A stretch of DNA of 64,000 nt from Struthio camelus (lineage: Eukaryota; Chordata; Aves; Struthioniformes; Struthionidae). The notes below the pieces were generated by a model. It ran no database searches. It saw nothing but the letters and a program-made list of their open reading frames with translations, and was not told where the DNA came from. Position 1 is the first letter of the stretch, and each line of letters opens with the position of its first letter. The translations under genes and the position numbers were made by a program. Shown one piece after another: positions 62,992 through 64,000 of this stretch. Location of the stretch: the NCBI RefSeq assembly GCF_040807025.1, contig NC_090964.1, forward strand, positions 2,666,001 to 2,730,000, given 5' to 3'.

Positions 62992-64000
62992 TTGTGGTGC
63001 TTGCACTGCTGTTCTAGAGCAAAAGCGTCAAACAAACCTACAGCCTGCCAAGATAATTGATTTGGCCTGCAACTCTTTCTTCGTTACACAGTAGAGGTGC
63101 AGTCCCAACACAGGAAATTACACGGGAGGGTTCCAGGAAGGAAGTTAATGAGACTGTGGAGGACCTAATGAAAAGAGTCTGCTAATGAAAAGAGTCTGCT
63201 ACGTTGCTCACTTCACCCACAGTCTGATCCCAGTCCATGTTTGAGAGGCCTTTAAGAAGGAGAGCATCTGGGAGAGCAGTGTGTGAGCTGAGCTGCCCTC
63301 CTGTGGAAAGTGGTCAGCTAGGATTTTGCTGGAGGGTCATCTGGGAGGAGTTAATGTGTGTTTACGTGCTATATAACATGGATGCAGGAAGTTGGATGTT
63401 CTGGAAAACACTGAATCTACTGCACATGTGTAATGCTGCTGTATTGAGCGTGCCCTGTGGGTATTGTCACGTAATAGGAGAGAGTAAATGAGTTTGCTGC
63501 TTGCCTTGCTACTGGCAGAAGTTCTGTGGGCAGCCTGGCAGGAAAGGTTGCATATCATTGCTGTAGGAATGCAGTGAAGGTTAGGAGCTGAGGAAATGTG
63601 AGCAAATGTCACAAGCAGATAATGACGGACCAAACAGAGAATCTACTGGGCTATTGAAGTACTTGTGTTTCCTCAACCATTTCTAGACAGCTGAACCACT
63701 GCACTTGCAAGTGTCTTCTCCAGCCTTGTCAGTGGTTGCTTAATCTATGTGAGAAGACCATATCAAAGCTAGGTGTTGATGTTGAAAATGGATTGTCTGA
63801 ATGCATAAGAATAGGAAGCTTATTGTTACTAGTGACTGTGGCAGGGAGAGGATGATTAGAGACAAAATAGCATATGGATTCTTGGCTGCTCCTGTATGAG
63901 TGCTGATTCTTGCTTGTGAGAATAAGAATTCTAAGACAGAGTAGTTCTGCATCCATCTCAAGTACAAACAAAAAAACTCTCTTCCTTCAAGGACCTCATG
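62992..64000 (+). other. DNAJC8: DNAJC8 intron 8, right part
   Basis: No exon matching the expected DNAJC8 C-terminus (an SRDGRVDSW-like start) is visible up to the end of the window. Frames here are short and unrecognised. Apart from the 17-bp tandem repeat I see nothing notable. Confidence 0.75.
63165..63198. repeat. 17-bp direct tandem repeat
   Basis: CTAATGAAAAGAGTCTG occurs twice in direct succession at 63,165 and 63,182, in the last visible DNAJC8 intron. Confidence 0.93.

Noticed and set aside
1-64000. CRISPR arrays, tRNA or rRNA genes, bacterial operons or phage elements
   Set aside because: No spaced direct-repeat array, cloverleaf or rRNA sequence was seen. The window is vertebrate DNA with spliced genes.

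Overview
The window is vertebrate nuclear DNA, most likely from a bird. Two intronic insertions carry the CR1 LINE 3' end, one with the ATTCTGTG-type tandem tail typical of bird and reptile CR1. The genes have many short exons with GT-AG introns, two CpG islands cover the promoters, and the encoded proteins are vertebrate orthologues. A crocodilian or turtle cannot be fully excluded. No CRISPR array, operon, plasmid, phage or other prokaryotic feature is present. I found no candidate for a wholly new biological system; the unusual items are local and listed as findings.

Layout. Bases 1-16,070 are AT-rich and non-coding, with simple repeats only. HNRNPR follows on the minus strand: 3' UTR about 16,075-16,744, ten coding exons between 16,745 and 36,405, and a predicted non-coding first exon near 43.0-43.1 kb in a CpG island. 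Its joined exons give 1,902 bp and 633 codons plus stop, the length known for mammalian hnRNP R. Bases 43.7-51.7 kb are intergenic, with one LTR-like block on the minus strand. ATP5IF1 (minus strand, three coding exons, 51,901-52,694) and DNAJC8 (plus strand, starting at 53,468 and running off the right edge after eight of nine expected exons) are divergent. They share one CpG-island promoter with three TCACGTG boxes just upstream of the DNAJC8 start.

Roles. hnRNP R is a nuclear RNA-binding protein with an acidic N-terminal domain, three RRMs and an RGG/Tyr-rich tail. ATP5IF1 is the mitochondrial inhibitor of ATP hydrolysis by F1Fo-ATP synthase. DNAJC8 is a nuclear J-domain cochaperone linked to splicing. 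They do not form one pathway, although HNRNPR and DNAJC8 both serve nuclear RNA processing.

Main points of interest: a 90-bp, stop-free, in-frame first intron in ATP5IF1 built around a triplicated 18-bp unit; inverted CR1 copies flanking DNAJC8 exons 6-7; an exact 233-bp tandem duplication in the last visible DNAJC8 intron; the E-box cluster; and the adjacency of HNRNPR to ATP5IF1/DNAJC8, which are megabases apart in human. Exon boundaries were placed by reading GT/AG sites and checking reading-frame continuity across every junction. Untranslated boundaries are inferred.
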